Shown here one piece after another: positions 7,233 through 14,896 of a stretch of DNA of 34,677 nt. Both the position numbers and the translations under genes were made by a program. The notes under the pieces were generated by a model, which was given only the letters and a program-made list of their open reading frames with translations, did not search any database and was not told the origin of the DNA. The number at the start of each line of letters is the position of its first letter. Position 1 is the first letter of the stretch. This stretch comes from an uncultured Christensenella sp. Its GTDB lineage: Bacteria > Bacillota > Clostridia > Christensenellales > Borkfalkiaceae. Where the stretch lies: positions 1 to 34,677 of the forward strand of contig CAJTVA010000013.1 of the NCBI GenBank assembly GCA_910579585.1. The letters are read 5' to 3'.

Positions 7233-8343
7233 AAGAATACGGTTTCAAAGTATCTGCGGCGGGCAGAATAAACATAATAGGCGAGCATATAGACTACTGC
7301 GGCGGCAAGGTAATGCCTGCGGCAATATCCCTCAAAAACACGGTATATGTGTGCCCCAACGGCACGAATTACATAAATTTAAGCTGGACGACTTTGCAGA
7401 TAAAGTCCGCCTGAACATAGACGAACTTGAAAATTACAAGGGCTTGAAGTACGGCAACTATCAGGCGGGCGCGGCGCTCGCGTGGCAGCGGGCAGGACAT
7501 AAGATTATCGGGTGTGATATGCTTCACGACTGCACCGTGCCGTTCAGTAGCGGGCTTTCGAGTTCGGCGGCGATAGAGGTAAGCACCATAGCCGCGCTTG
7601 CAACGCTTGCGGGCGAAACGATTGATAGGGTTGACGTAGCTTTAAAGGCTCAGCAAGCCGAAAGGGAATACGCAGGGGTGAACTGCGGAATAATGGACCA
7701 GTTCGCTTCCGCTTGCGGCAAAAAAGACAGCGTTATGCTTTTGGACTGCAATACTTTGGATTGCGAGTATCTGCCGTTAAAGCTTGGGGATTGCTCGTTG
7801 GTAATAACCAACTGCAACAAACCGCACAGCCTTGTTGAAAGCAAATACAACGAAAGGCGCGCGGAAACCGACGAAGCATTAAAACTTTTGCAACAACGTT
7901 TCGATATAAGGTGCCTTGCCGATTTAAGTGCTTTGCAAGATAAAAGTTACTTGAATATTCTGCCCGTGCCCCTTAAAAGACGTGTTGAACACGTTGTAAG
8001 CGAGTGCGAGCGCGTGCGCTGTGCGGCAATTGCCTTGCGGGTGGGCGATACAGAAATGTTGGACAGGCTTTTGAACGCTTCGCATAAGTCGTTAAAGGAA
8101 CTTTACGAAGTAACGGGCAGAGAACCCGACGCATTGGCAGAAGCCGCGCAAAGTCAGCCCTGCTGTCTTGGTTCGCGGCTTATCGGCGGCGGTTTCGGCG
8201 GGTGTACGATTTCGCTTGTTAAATCGGGCAGCGTCGACGGGTTCAAAGAAAACGTGTATAACTCCTATTTTAAAGCAACGGGCTACAAAGCGGAATTTTA
8301 CGAAACGGAAATATCCGACGGAATCGTTGTAGAAAAATGTTAA
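7229..8343 (+). pseudogene. galK: galactokinase, frameshifted
   Basis: GHMP kinase phosphorylating galactose at C1. The first frame from ATG 7229 gives the family signature GRINIIGEHIDY and runs out at 7414. The rest is in the next frame, starting with KLDDFADKV near 7381: VPFSSGLSSSAAIEV (ATP-binding GHMP motif), CGIMDQFAS and GGGFGGCTISL. The break is at the run ATAAATTTAAG (about 7370-7383); one additional base there restores a single protein of about 371 aa, normal for GalK. The long frame that opens at 7159 is not a real start: its first ~70 residues are out-of-frame galT and galK sequence. Either a true null mutation or a homopolymer error. Confidence 0.88.
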
Positions 8344-8373
8344 CTATACTTTTTCATCTTCTCCTTATGGCGC

Positions 8374-8404
8374 TTCCGCGCAGGGCGTTACGCCCTGCGC
8401 GGAA
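8374..8404 (+). repeat. perfect GC-rich palindromic hairpin between galK and galM
   Basis: A 14-bp perfect stem (TTCCGCGCAGGGCG at 8374-8387, complement at 8391-8404) has a TTA loop. No T-run follows on either strand, so it is not an ordinary terminator. It may be a REP-like element, an RNA-stability stem protecting the upstream message, or a weak pause site. It separates galM from the tightly packed genes before it. Confidence 0.6.
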
Positions 8405-8428
8405 AGCTGAAGACTGCGGGATACTGAT

Positions 8429-9421
8429 ATGATAAAAACAAAATACGACGAAGTAGACGGAAAGACCGTATATTTATATACTGTCGGGAACGTTGTCGTG
8501 ACCGTGGATATCTGCGACTTCGGGGCGAGAATTAACGCTATAAGAATAGGCGGGGTCGATGTAGCTCTCGGGTTTAACTCTGTAAAAGATTATCTTGAAA
8601 GCGGCACTTACGCCGGAGCAACGGTAGGTAGGGTTGCAAACAGAATCGAGGGCGGAAGATTTACTCTTAATGAAAAGCCGTATTTTTTAAATAAGAATGA
8701 CGGCTACAATCATCTTCACGGCGGCAACGAAGGGTTTGATAAAAAGCTTTTTTCCGTAATAGGTCAGACCGACAATTCGATTACTATGAAATACGTGAGA
8801 GCGGACGGGGAAGAAAACTATTCGGGTAATTTAGACTTAAAAGTTAAATTCACGGTCGATTGCAATGCGCTTACGATAGAGTTTTCGGCTGTGAGCGATA
8901 AAGATACTTTGTGGTGCCCGACGAATCACACTTATATTAATCTTGACGGGGAAACAAGCGGTGATTGCAGAGAGAACTTATTGCAGATAAATTCCGATTA
9001 TTATACCCCTGTAAACGACGGTTTGATACCTACGGGGGAAAAAGTGCGCGTTGCGAACTCTGCGTTAGATTTTACGGCGGTAAAGGCGATAGGTAAGGAC
9101 GTCGGCAGAGTTGAACTCGAAGCCACGAAAGGCTTCGACCATAACTTTATTTTAAACGGCGACCACGCGGCGCATACGGAGAGCACGGTTACGGGTATCA
9201 AGACGGACGTTTACACCGATATGCCGTGCTTGCAGTTTTATTCGGGCGGACAGCTTAACGGCTGTAACGGCAAAACGGGAAAGTACTATAAATACGCGGG
9301 TTTTTGTCTGGAACCACAATTTTGCCCCAATGCTGTCAATATGAGCGGTTTCGAAAAACCTGTTTTGAAAAAAGGCGAAGAAAAAAAGCACTATATTAAA
9401 TACGTTTTCGTATATAAGTAA
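8429..9421 (+). CDS. galM: aldose 1-epimerase (mutarotase)
   Basis: Interconverts alpha and beta anomers of galactose (and glucose), supplying the alpha form to galactokinase. The 330-aa protein carries the family's GATVGRVANRI, NHLHGGNEGFDKKLF, the catalytic-histidine motif NHTYINL (H167) and the catalytic-base motif LEPQFCPNA (E295). It lies 85 bp after galK behind a hairpin and has no strong ribosome site directly upstream (only GGGAT around 8418), so translation may be weaker than its neighbours'. It closes the operon at a strong terminator. Confidence 0.93.
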   Translation: MIKTKYDEVDGKTVYLYTVGNVVVTVDICDFGARINAIRIGGVDVALGFNSVKDYLESGTYAGATVGRVANRIEGGRFTLNEKPYFLNKNDGYNHLHGGNEGFDKKLFSVIGQTDNSITMKYVRADGEENYSGNLDLKVKFTVDCNALTIEFSAVSDKDTLWCPTNHTYINLDGETSGDCRENLLQINSDYYTPVNDGLIPTGEKVRVANSALDFTAVKAIGKDVGRVELEATKGFDHNFILNGDHAAHTESTVTGIKTDVYTDMPCLQFYSGGQLNGCNGKTGKYYKYAGFCLEPQFCPNAVNMSGFEKPVLKKGEEKKHYIKYVFVYK

Positions 9422-9434
9422 ACTTAAACTTTAT

Positions 9435-9470
9435 AAAAAGACCGGTAACTGTTCGGTTACCGGTCTTTTT
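9435..9470. terminator. bidirectional terminator between galM and the LacI-type gene
   Basis: A perfect 15-bp stem (AAAAAGACCGGTAAC at 9435-9449, complement at 9456-9470) has A-run and T-run flanks, so it can stop galM transcripts on the plus strand and the regulator's on the minus strand. It overlaps the regulator's stop codon by two bases. Confidence 0.9.
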
Positions 9471-10503
9471 ATACTATTTTGCTCGTCGAGTCGCGAGAGA
9501 TTAAAGAAGTGGAAACGGTGATTACGCGCGACGGCGCGTCGGGCGCTTCTATGCGGTTTATAAGCGTTCTGATTGTTTCGGTGCCCAAGAATTCTTTGTC
9601 TACAGAAAATGACGTCAATGCCGGAAAGCTTGCGACCGCTTCTGAAACGTTATCGAAACCTACGACCAGAGCGTTTTGCGGAACAGATATATTCAACGCT
9701 TTCAGTGCGTTGCATACGTTTCGGGCGACGAAATCGTTACAGCAGATAAAACATTCGGGACGATATCTTAGTTTCAGAATTTCAGTCTTTATTGCGTTGG
9801 GACTGCCGTAATTGAACGCTGAATCGCTGCAAAGAATATCTTCGCTGCGAGTATGCGTTTCACCTATTGCGAGAATGCCGGTCAGCATACCGTTGTATCT
9901 TTCCTGAAAGCTTCGGCAATGCTTGTTATCACCCACGAACGAAAACCGCGTTATATTATATCTGTTATGCAGGCTTTTGACTATCGCGTGTACGGAGTAC
10001 GCGTCGTTTGCGCTGATTATATCGTAATTTTTATCTGTTTTGACAGTGGAAGTGGTAAAGTCGTTAAAGCAGACGGGCTTGCCTAAGTTTATAAGTTTGG
10101 AAATAAAGTCCTTATCGAAGCACTCGATTGTGACTATTCCGTCCGCCTTTAAGTCGCTTATATAGTCCGAAACCTCTTTAAACGTGGTCTTGTTGCCGTT
10201 ATGGGTATACTGGAAAAGCTCGTAATTCTTTTCGAAGCAGTTGTTTTCAATGCTTTTAATGAGGGGCACGAAATAGTTCATATTATTCAGCGGTTTGCCC
10301 GAAACAAGCAGTATGCGGTACTTTTTGCCGCTCGACTCTATATGATTGACGTTGAGCGATTTATACTTCATTTCCTGCGCTTTTCTTAAAACCGTTTCCC
10401 TCGTCTTTTCTGGCACGTACTGTCCGTTCAGGGCCTTTGCAACGGTATTTCTGGATAAATTCAGTTGTTCGGCAATATCTTTTATGGTCACGGCTTTTTT
10501 CAT
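9469..10503 (-). CDS. LacI/GalR-family transcriptional regulator of the fructan locus
   Basis: A DNA-binding repressor-type protein of 344 aa: an N-terminal helix-turn-helix (VTIKDIAEQLNLSRNTVAKALNG) followed by a periplasmic-binding-protein-like sensor domain, ending in the usual VVGFDNVSEA and DKEFLGTETIRTL segments. The recognition helix reads SRNTVAKALNG rather than the common STVSRVLN type, so its operators are unlikely to be the classical CG-centred ones. I choose ATG 10503; an upstream TTG frame to 10587 would run back through the promoter and operators. It is divergent from the 11-gene fructan operon, so that operon is its likely target; the ligand (fructose, a fructose phosphate or a fructo-oligosaccharide) is unknown. 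No ribosome site precedes the ATG. Confidence 0.88.
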   Translation of the reverse strand: MKKAVTIKDIAEQLNLSRNTVAKALNGQYVPEKTRETVLRKAQEMKYKSLNVNHIESSGKKYRILLVSGKPLNNMNYFVPLIKSIENNCFEKNYELFQYTHNGNKTTFKEVSDYISDLKADGIVTIECFDKDFISKLINLGKPVCFNDFTTSTVKTDKNYDIISANDAYSVHAIVKSLHNRYNITRFSFVGDNKHCRSFQERYNGMLTGILAIGETHTRSEDILCSDSAFNYGSPNAIKTEILKLRYRPECFICCNDFVARNVCNALKALNISVPQNALVVGFDNVSEAVASFPALTSFSVDKEFLGTETIRTLINRIEAPDAPSRVITVSTSLISRDSTSKIV

Positions 10504-10509
10504 ATCTAT

Positions 10510-10538
10510 ATTATAAGTCGGTAATCCGAAAAAATCAA
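10510..10538 (-). promoter_or_regulatory. promoter of the LacI-type gene, leaderless geometry
   Basis: On the minus strand TTGATT (10538-10533), 17 bp, TATAAT (10515-10510), six bases, then ATG 10503. The expected start base is the A of ATG, so a leaderless mRNA is predicted; the geometry is the same as for the kinase gene at 2360. Confidence 0.75.
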
Positions 10539-10550
10539 GTGAGCAAACGC

Positions 10551-10570
10551 ACCAAATTGTACAATTTGGT
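10551..10570. promoter_or_regulatory. operator-like palindrome 1
   Basis: A perfect 20-bp palindrome, ACCAAATTGTACAATTTGGT. Its inner half-sites ATTGT and ACAAT abut with no spacer. It lies between the two divergent promoters, upstream of both -35 boxes, and touches palindrome 2, sharing GGT with it. Confidence 0.75.
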
Positions 10571-10591
10571 ATTGTGCATATGCACAATACC
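10568..10591. promoter_or_regulatory. operator-like palindrome 2
   Basis: A perfect 24-bp palindrome with half-sites GGTATTGTGCAT and its complement. It repeats the ATTGT/ACAAT half-sites of palindrome 1 but separated by 8 bp. It ends 11 bp before the -35 box of the fructan promoter. Likely bound by the adjacent LacI-type regulator. Confidence 0.75.
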
Positions 10592-10602
10592 TTTCCATTA
10601 GG

Positions 10603-10631
10603 TTGACAATGTATATATTATTAAGTATTAT
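10603..10631 (+). promoter_or_regulatory. promoter of the fructan operon
   Basis: TTGACA (10603-10608), 17 bp, TATTAT (10626-10631). The predicted start is near 10638, giving a leader of about 45 nt that ends with the ribosome site AGGGGGAA before ATG 10683. The near-consensus boxes suggest a promoter strong by itself and held down by a repressor, although the palindromes lie upstream of the -35. Confidence 0.8.
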
Positions 10632-10644
10632 GTAACAAACGTAC

Positions 10645-10663
10645 AAATATTGTTATAATATTT
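10645..10663 (+). promoter_or_regulatory. inverted repeat in the fructan operon leader
   Basis: AAATATT and AATATTT (7 bp each) flank GTTAT in the predicted leader. It contains an ATTGT like the two upstream palindromes and could be a third, downstream operator; it also contains a spare TATAAT (10654-10659). The low complexity makes this tentative. Confidence 0.35.
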
Positions 10664-10682
10664 CATTTAGGGGGAATTTAAT

Positions 10683-11900
10683 ATGAAAAAACTGATTGCC
10701 GCGGTTGCGGCGGCGGTGATGGTTTTAGGCGCAGCCACGGGTCTTTCTGCGTGTGGCGGCGACGGCGGAAACGGGCACGAACACGTCTGGAACGACGGTG
10801 AAATTACAACTTTGCCGACCTGTGCCGTAGCGGGAGTTAAAACTTTCAGGTGCACCGTCGAGGGCTGTACAGAAAGCTATACCGAGCCCGTAGAAAAAAT
10901 TGCGCACGATTTCACGGGGGAGTGGGTCGAGGTTGACGAAAGCGGTCACGCGAGGAAGTGTGCGAACTGCGACGAGGTCGGCGAAGAAGCGGAAGCGCAC
11001 GGTTTCGTCGAGGATACGGAAAGGCTTATCCCCGCGACTTGCCATTCGGACGGAAAGAAAATTTACGTCTGCGACGGTTGCGGCGCGGAAAAGACGGAAG
11101 ATATTACCGAGCGGCCCGAACACGACTTCACGGGGGAGTGGGTCGAGGTTGACGAAAGCGGTCACGCGAGGAAGTGTGCAGACTGCGAAACGATTGACGA
11201 AGATATAATTACGCATACTTATAAGGAAACGCTTGAATATAACAACGACGGTCACCGGCAAGTATGCGAGGACTGCGGTTTCGGAACCGAATTCGTTGGG
11301 CACGAATTCGACGGCGGCACAGTCGTTGTGGAAGCGGCTTTCAACAGAAAGGGAGAGGTTCGCTACGTTTGCGGTTGCGGGTACGAAAAGACCGAAGAAA
11401 CTGGCTTTGCCGAAGCGAATTATAGGGAAGAATTTACGGTTTCGCCAGATGACGATTGCCCTTGGGTTTACGGAACCGTAGAGTACACGTGGAGACCTGA
11501 AAACTTTACGTTTACTGCGGCAACCGAAACGACCGACGAAGCGTGGAAAGCCGACGGAAACGAGATAAAAGCGGGCTGGATAAATTCTGACGGAAACGTT
11601 GCGATAGGTTACAAAATCGCCGCGGGAATTACTAAGATTAAGTATGATTTGTCTTATACGGGCGGCGGTGACGACCCCGGTAGGTTTAGCGTCAGAATCT
11701 GGCGAACGGCTGCCGACGGAACGCTGGTTGGGAACAGCGTGTTTATCAGTCAGAACGCGGACGGCGGCGAAGTAACGGCGAGCGGGGAGATGGAAACGGC
11801 TGAGGGAGAAACCGTATATCTTATTTTCTTCCACGAAAGCGGTTGGTCGCAAGTGGATGATTTTAATTACGTTCTGACGAACGTCACTCCGCAGAATTAA
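10683..11900 (+). CDS. Cys-rich surface lipoprotein with CxxC repeats and C-terminal beta-sandwich-like domain
   Basis: The first gene of the fructan operon (405 aa). A lipoprotein signal ends at LSAC (Cys24). Residues about 33-240 contain a series of small repeats with Cys pairs and conserved His (for example RKCANCDE, YVCDGCGAEKT, RKCADCE, RQVCEDCGFG, RYVCGCGYEKT), resembling the zinc-ribbon-like repeats seen in many Firmicutes surface proteins. Residues about 245-405 form one domain rich in Trp, Gly and beta-pattern sequence, ending in a WSQVDDFNYVLTNV strand typical of carbohydrate-binding-type jelly rolls. No catalytic motif is seen. Position first in the operon, before the anchored GH32, suggests a role in glycan capture at the surface (inference). 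I do not recognise a named family. Confidence 0.85.
   Translation: MKKLIAAVAAAVMVLGAATGLSACGGDGGNGHEHVWNDGEITTLPTCAVAGVKTFRCTVEGCTESYTEPVEKIAHDFTGEWVEVDESGHARKCANCDEVGEEAEAHGFVEDTERLIPATCHSDGKKIYVCDGCGAEKTEDITERPEHDFTGEWVEVDESGHARKCADCETIDEDIITHTYKETLEYNNDGHRQVCEDCGFGTEFVGHEFDGGTVVVEAAFNRKGEVRYVCGCGYEKTEETGFAEANYREEFTVSPDDDCPWVYGTVEYTWRPENFTFTAATETTDEAWKADGNEIKAGWINSDGNVAIGYKIAAGITKIKYDLSYTGGGDDPGRFSVRIWRTAADGTLVGNSVFISQNADGGEVTASGEMETAEGETVYLIFFHESGWSQVDDFNYVLTNVTPQN
10905..11188 (+). repeat. pair of near-identical 68-bp direct repeats inside the lipoprotein gene
   Basis: Bases 10905-10972 and 11121-11188 differ at only three of 68 positions and encode the same segment (HDFTGEWVEVDESGHARKCA) twice. 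Synonymous sites are also conserved, so the repeat is recent or kept alike by gene conversion. Confidence 0.85.
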
Positions 11901-11912
11901 AAAGGTTTAAGT

Positions 11913-14885
11913 ATGAAATCGGGAAAAATGAAAAACTTGTTGATTGTAGCGCTTGCGTCGGTAGCGGTTTTGGCTGCCGGTGCAGGTGTACTTTCTATAA
12001 ATAATAACGTTGCGTTTGCGGCAGGGGCGGACTATGACGAAAGCTACCGCAATCAGCTTTCATATTCCGCGATGTCGGGCTGGAACAACGACCCCAACGG
12101 ACTTTTGTACGTTAACGGCACCTATCATATGTATTATCAGTACAACTGGGACGGACGAAACGGTTCTACGGCGAGTTGGTGGGACCATATGAGCTGGGGA
12201 CACGCGACTAGCATCGATTTGGTGCATTGGATGGAGCAGCCTGTAGCTATCCCCTCGTACTGGGACGGCGATGGCGTTGAGCATATGATGTTTTCGGGCA
12301 GTGCCGTGTACGACGAATACAATGTCAGCGGACTGTTCGAAACCGAAAACGGAAAGGTTATAAACGGGCAGGGAATAGTTGCGGTTTTAACACAGCCGAG
12401 CGACAAGGACGGCGGACAGAGGCAGATACTTGCATACAGCAAGGACGGCGGCGCAAGCTTTGATATTTATGGTGAAATACTCGGCGCGAACGCAGAAGGA
12501 AGCCTTGGCGACGGCGAATTCCGCGACCCGAAAGTTTTTTGGAGTGAAAGTCTCAATAAATGGCTTATGGCCGTGGGCGGCGGTTCGGTGAGAATGTATT
12601 CTTCCGACGACCTCAAAAATTGGACGTATCTAGGTGAAACTGGCTTCTGGGGCGAATGCCCCGATATTTCGCGGTTTGAAGTGGACGGCGAGGAAAAATA
12701 CGTACTTATTATCTCGCCCGAGGACAAGAGTAAAAGTCACGAATATAACGATACGAACCGCGTGGATACTTACTATCCCGCAGAATATTATGCGGTCGGC
12801 GTGCTGGACGAAAGCGGACTTTTCCGCGCGACGCAGCCTTTGAAGAGATTGAGCGAGGGTATTGATTGCTATGCTTTTCAGTCGTTTAACAATGTGCCCG
12901 ACGGCAAGGTTTACGGGGTAAGCTGGTCTGCAAGCTGGCTGACGGTCGGCGCTTACGAGGGGCTAAGGGAAAGCTACAACGGCGGTATGACCGTTGCGTG
13001 CGAACTTGAACTTATCAAAGACGGCGACGGTTACTCGCTTTTAAGAAAGCCCGTTGAAGCAGTAGATACTCTGCGGCTGGGCAACCCCACAGTGATTTCG
13101 GGGAAAGTCGCGGCGGGCGACAATCCGTTTGCGGACGTTAAGGCGACGGAATCGGATATGGAATTGGAGCTGGACTTCAACGGGGGCGGCGCGACGTATG
13201 CGGAGATTTATTTACGCGGGTCAGATGCCGAAAGAATTAAAATAAAGTACGACACATTGAGCGAAACGCTTACGCTGGACCGTTCTGAAAGCTCGCTTAT
13301 AGCCGAAGGAACGAACTTTTTCAAAGAGAAGTACGAAAAACGCGTGCCGCTTGTAAACGGAAAACTTAGCCTGAGAATTCTTCTCGACAGAGCATTTATA
13401 AGCGTGTTCGCAAACGACGGATTTGCAAGCTTCTTTTCGGCGGTTTTCCCTGCGGCGATATCCGACGGAACGGGGCTTTTATCGGACGGCGACGTTAGCG
13501 TTAGTGCTCGCATATACGCCGTTGAAAGCATTTTCGGCGAAGTTCAAGCCAAGGACGAACTGATACTTTCGACGACTAAAATCGATATGGTCACCGGCGC
13601 TGAAAAAGCCGTAATTGCGTCATCGTATGCGGACGGGTTTAATTCCCGCGACGTAGCGTTTACGGTGATTGAGGGAGAAGGGAATATCGAACTGGAAGTC
13701 AAGGGCGGCACGGCTTATATCAAGGCGGTGAACAATGGCAGTGCGAAAGTTAAAGTGACTTACAGCGGGCAAGAGAAATTTATCGAAGTTTATATCTACG
13801 GAAACGGTTTTATAAGCGACGTGAATTATACCGACGTTTACCGCGCGTTTTCGTACGTGCGGGAGGACGGTCTGTTTTTAGGCGCGGGCGCGGTAGACGC
13901 GTTTATCTTCGGCGACGCGTTTGGCGACGACTTCACCTATTCGGCGAATTTCACGCCGCAGGCGAACGCGCGGGCAGGCGGGCTGGCTTTCGGGTATATA
14001 GGCAACGCTTCGGGCTTCTGGTTCGCTACTGCGGACGTCAAGGAAAACGCCGTGAAGCTCGTACGGTTCCGCGGCGAAAAGGAAGCCGCCGATACGCTGG
14101 CAACGGCGTGGTACGACTTATCTGTGGGTGCTTACAAGTTGTCCGTTACGGTTAAAGACGGTACGGTAAACGTAGCCGTGGACGGTAACGGGGTTATCGA
14201 TTACGAACTCGAAAATTATGCGGGCGGAAGAGTCGGACTGAACGTATACGATTCGGATATGGTTATAAACGGCGTATTCTTTACTCTGGAAACGGATAGC
14301 GATGGTATAGTCGTTGGCAAGGACGAAATAGTTAAAATAGTCAATATAACGGACGGAAGTTATCGACTTAAAGACGGTGAATATTCCGTTTCGGACGGAA
14401 AGCTTATAATCAGCGAAAGCTATCTTAATACTCTGGAAGCAGATACGGAGTACGTTTTCAGGGTAGTCACGGCGGAATCCGACTTTGACGTGACCGTAAC
14501 AACAAAGTTTACGGCGGCGACCGTTTCACCTATGCAGGACGGCTTCAGTCGTGGTGAAAGCATTTCTTTTACTGTGAGCGGCGCCGACGAGGTTTATAAA
14601 GTCGAGATAAACGGCACGGCTTACGATTTCACCGTGGACGGTGATGTGATAACCGTAGCCGCCGAAGCGCTGGGGAACCTGACGGGCGGAACTCACGAAG
14701 TGAAAGTTTATACCGCAAACGGAAGACCGACGGCAAGCTTTTCTTTTGATGGACTTCCCGATTTTCAGGAAGAAGAGGTAGTTGCCGTCAGCCACGCGTT
14801 TTTCTGGGTTGATATTGCGATTTTCGCTTCGCTTATCGTCGGCTATGTAGCCTTTACGCTAGTGAAGAAATTCAAGAAAAAATGA
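11913..14885 (+). CDS. secreted, membrane-anchored GH32 fructanase (levanase/inulinase type)
   Basis: A 990-aa hydrolase of fructans acting outside the cell. A signal peptide spans about residues 1-37 (cleavage after AFA). The GH32 five-bladed propeller holds the full triad: nucleophile D60 in WNNDPNG, D205 in FRDP, and acid/base E248 in ECPD. A beta-sandwich follows (to about residue 545), then a Big-like region, a LamG-like concanavalin fold region around 630-790, and an Ig-like domain around 870-945. The C-terminus is a membrane helix (about 960-983) ending KKFKKK, which anchors the enzyme to the membrane. It starts 12 nt after the lipoprotein gene. Whether it prefers beta-2,6 (levan) or beta-2,1 (inulin) links cannot be read from the sequence. 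Confidence 0.93.
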   Translation: MKSGKMKNLLIVALASVAVLAAGAGVLSINNNVAFAAGADYDESYRNQLSYSAMSGWNNDPNGLLYVNGTYHMYYQYNWDGRNGSTASWWDHMSWGHATSIDLVHWMEQPVAIPSYWDGDGVEHMMFSGSAVYDEYNVSGLFETENGKVINGQGIVAVLTQPSDKDGGQRQILAYSKDGGASFDIYGEILGANAEGSLGDGEFRDPKVFWSESLNKWLMAVGGGSVRMYSSDDLKNWTYLGETGFWGECPDISRFEVDGEEKYVLIISPEDKSKSHEYNDTNRVDTYYPAEYYAVGVLDESGLFRATQPLKRLSEGIDCYAFQSFNNVPDGKVYGVSWSASWLTVGAYEGLRESYNGGMTVACELELIKDGDGYSLLRKPVEAVDTLRLGNPTVISGKVAAGDNPFADVKATESDMELELDFNGGGATYAEIYLRGSDAERIKIKYDTLSETLTLDRSESSLIAEGTNFFKEKYEKRVPLVNGKLSLRILLDRAFISVFANDGFASFFSAVFPAAISDGTGLLSDGDVSVSARIYAVESIFGEVQAKDELILSTTKIDMVTGAEKAVIASSYADGFNSRDVAFTVIEGEGNIELEVKGGTAYIKAVNNGSAKVKVTYSGQEKFIEVYIYGNGFISDVNYTDVYRAFSYVREDGLFLGAGAVDAFIFGDAFGDDFTYSANFTPQANARAGGLAFGYIGNASGFWFATADVKENAVKLVRFRGEKEAADTLATAWYDLSVGAYKLSVTVKDGTVNVAVDGNGVIDYELENYAGGRVGLNVYDSDMVINGVFFTLETDSDGIVVGKDEIVKIVNITDGSYRLKDGEYSVSDGKLIISESYLNTLEADTEYVFRVVTAESDFDVTVTTKFTAATVSPMQDGFSRGESISFTVSGADEVYKVEINGTAYDFTVDGDVITVAAEALGNLTGGTHEVKVYTANGRPTASFSFDGLPDFQEEEVVAVSHAFFWVDIAIFASLIVGYVAFTLVKKFKKK

Positions 14886-14896
14886 AGGGGAATTAT

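Noticed and set aside
7159..7380. Upstream part of a 394-aa frame as the start of galactokinase
   Set aside because: Its first ~70 residues are out-of-frame galT and galK sequence; the true start with the GHMP signature is ATG 7229 in another frame.
10504..10587. 28-residue N-terminal extension of the LacI-type regulator
   Set aside because: It would be translated from the operator and promoter region; the helix-turn-helix begins right after ATG 10503.
10725..11852. 375-aa minus-strand open frame
   Set aside because: It is the mirror of the lipoprotein gene; it has no ribosome site, no recognisable domain, and arises from GC-rich codon structure.
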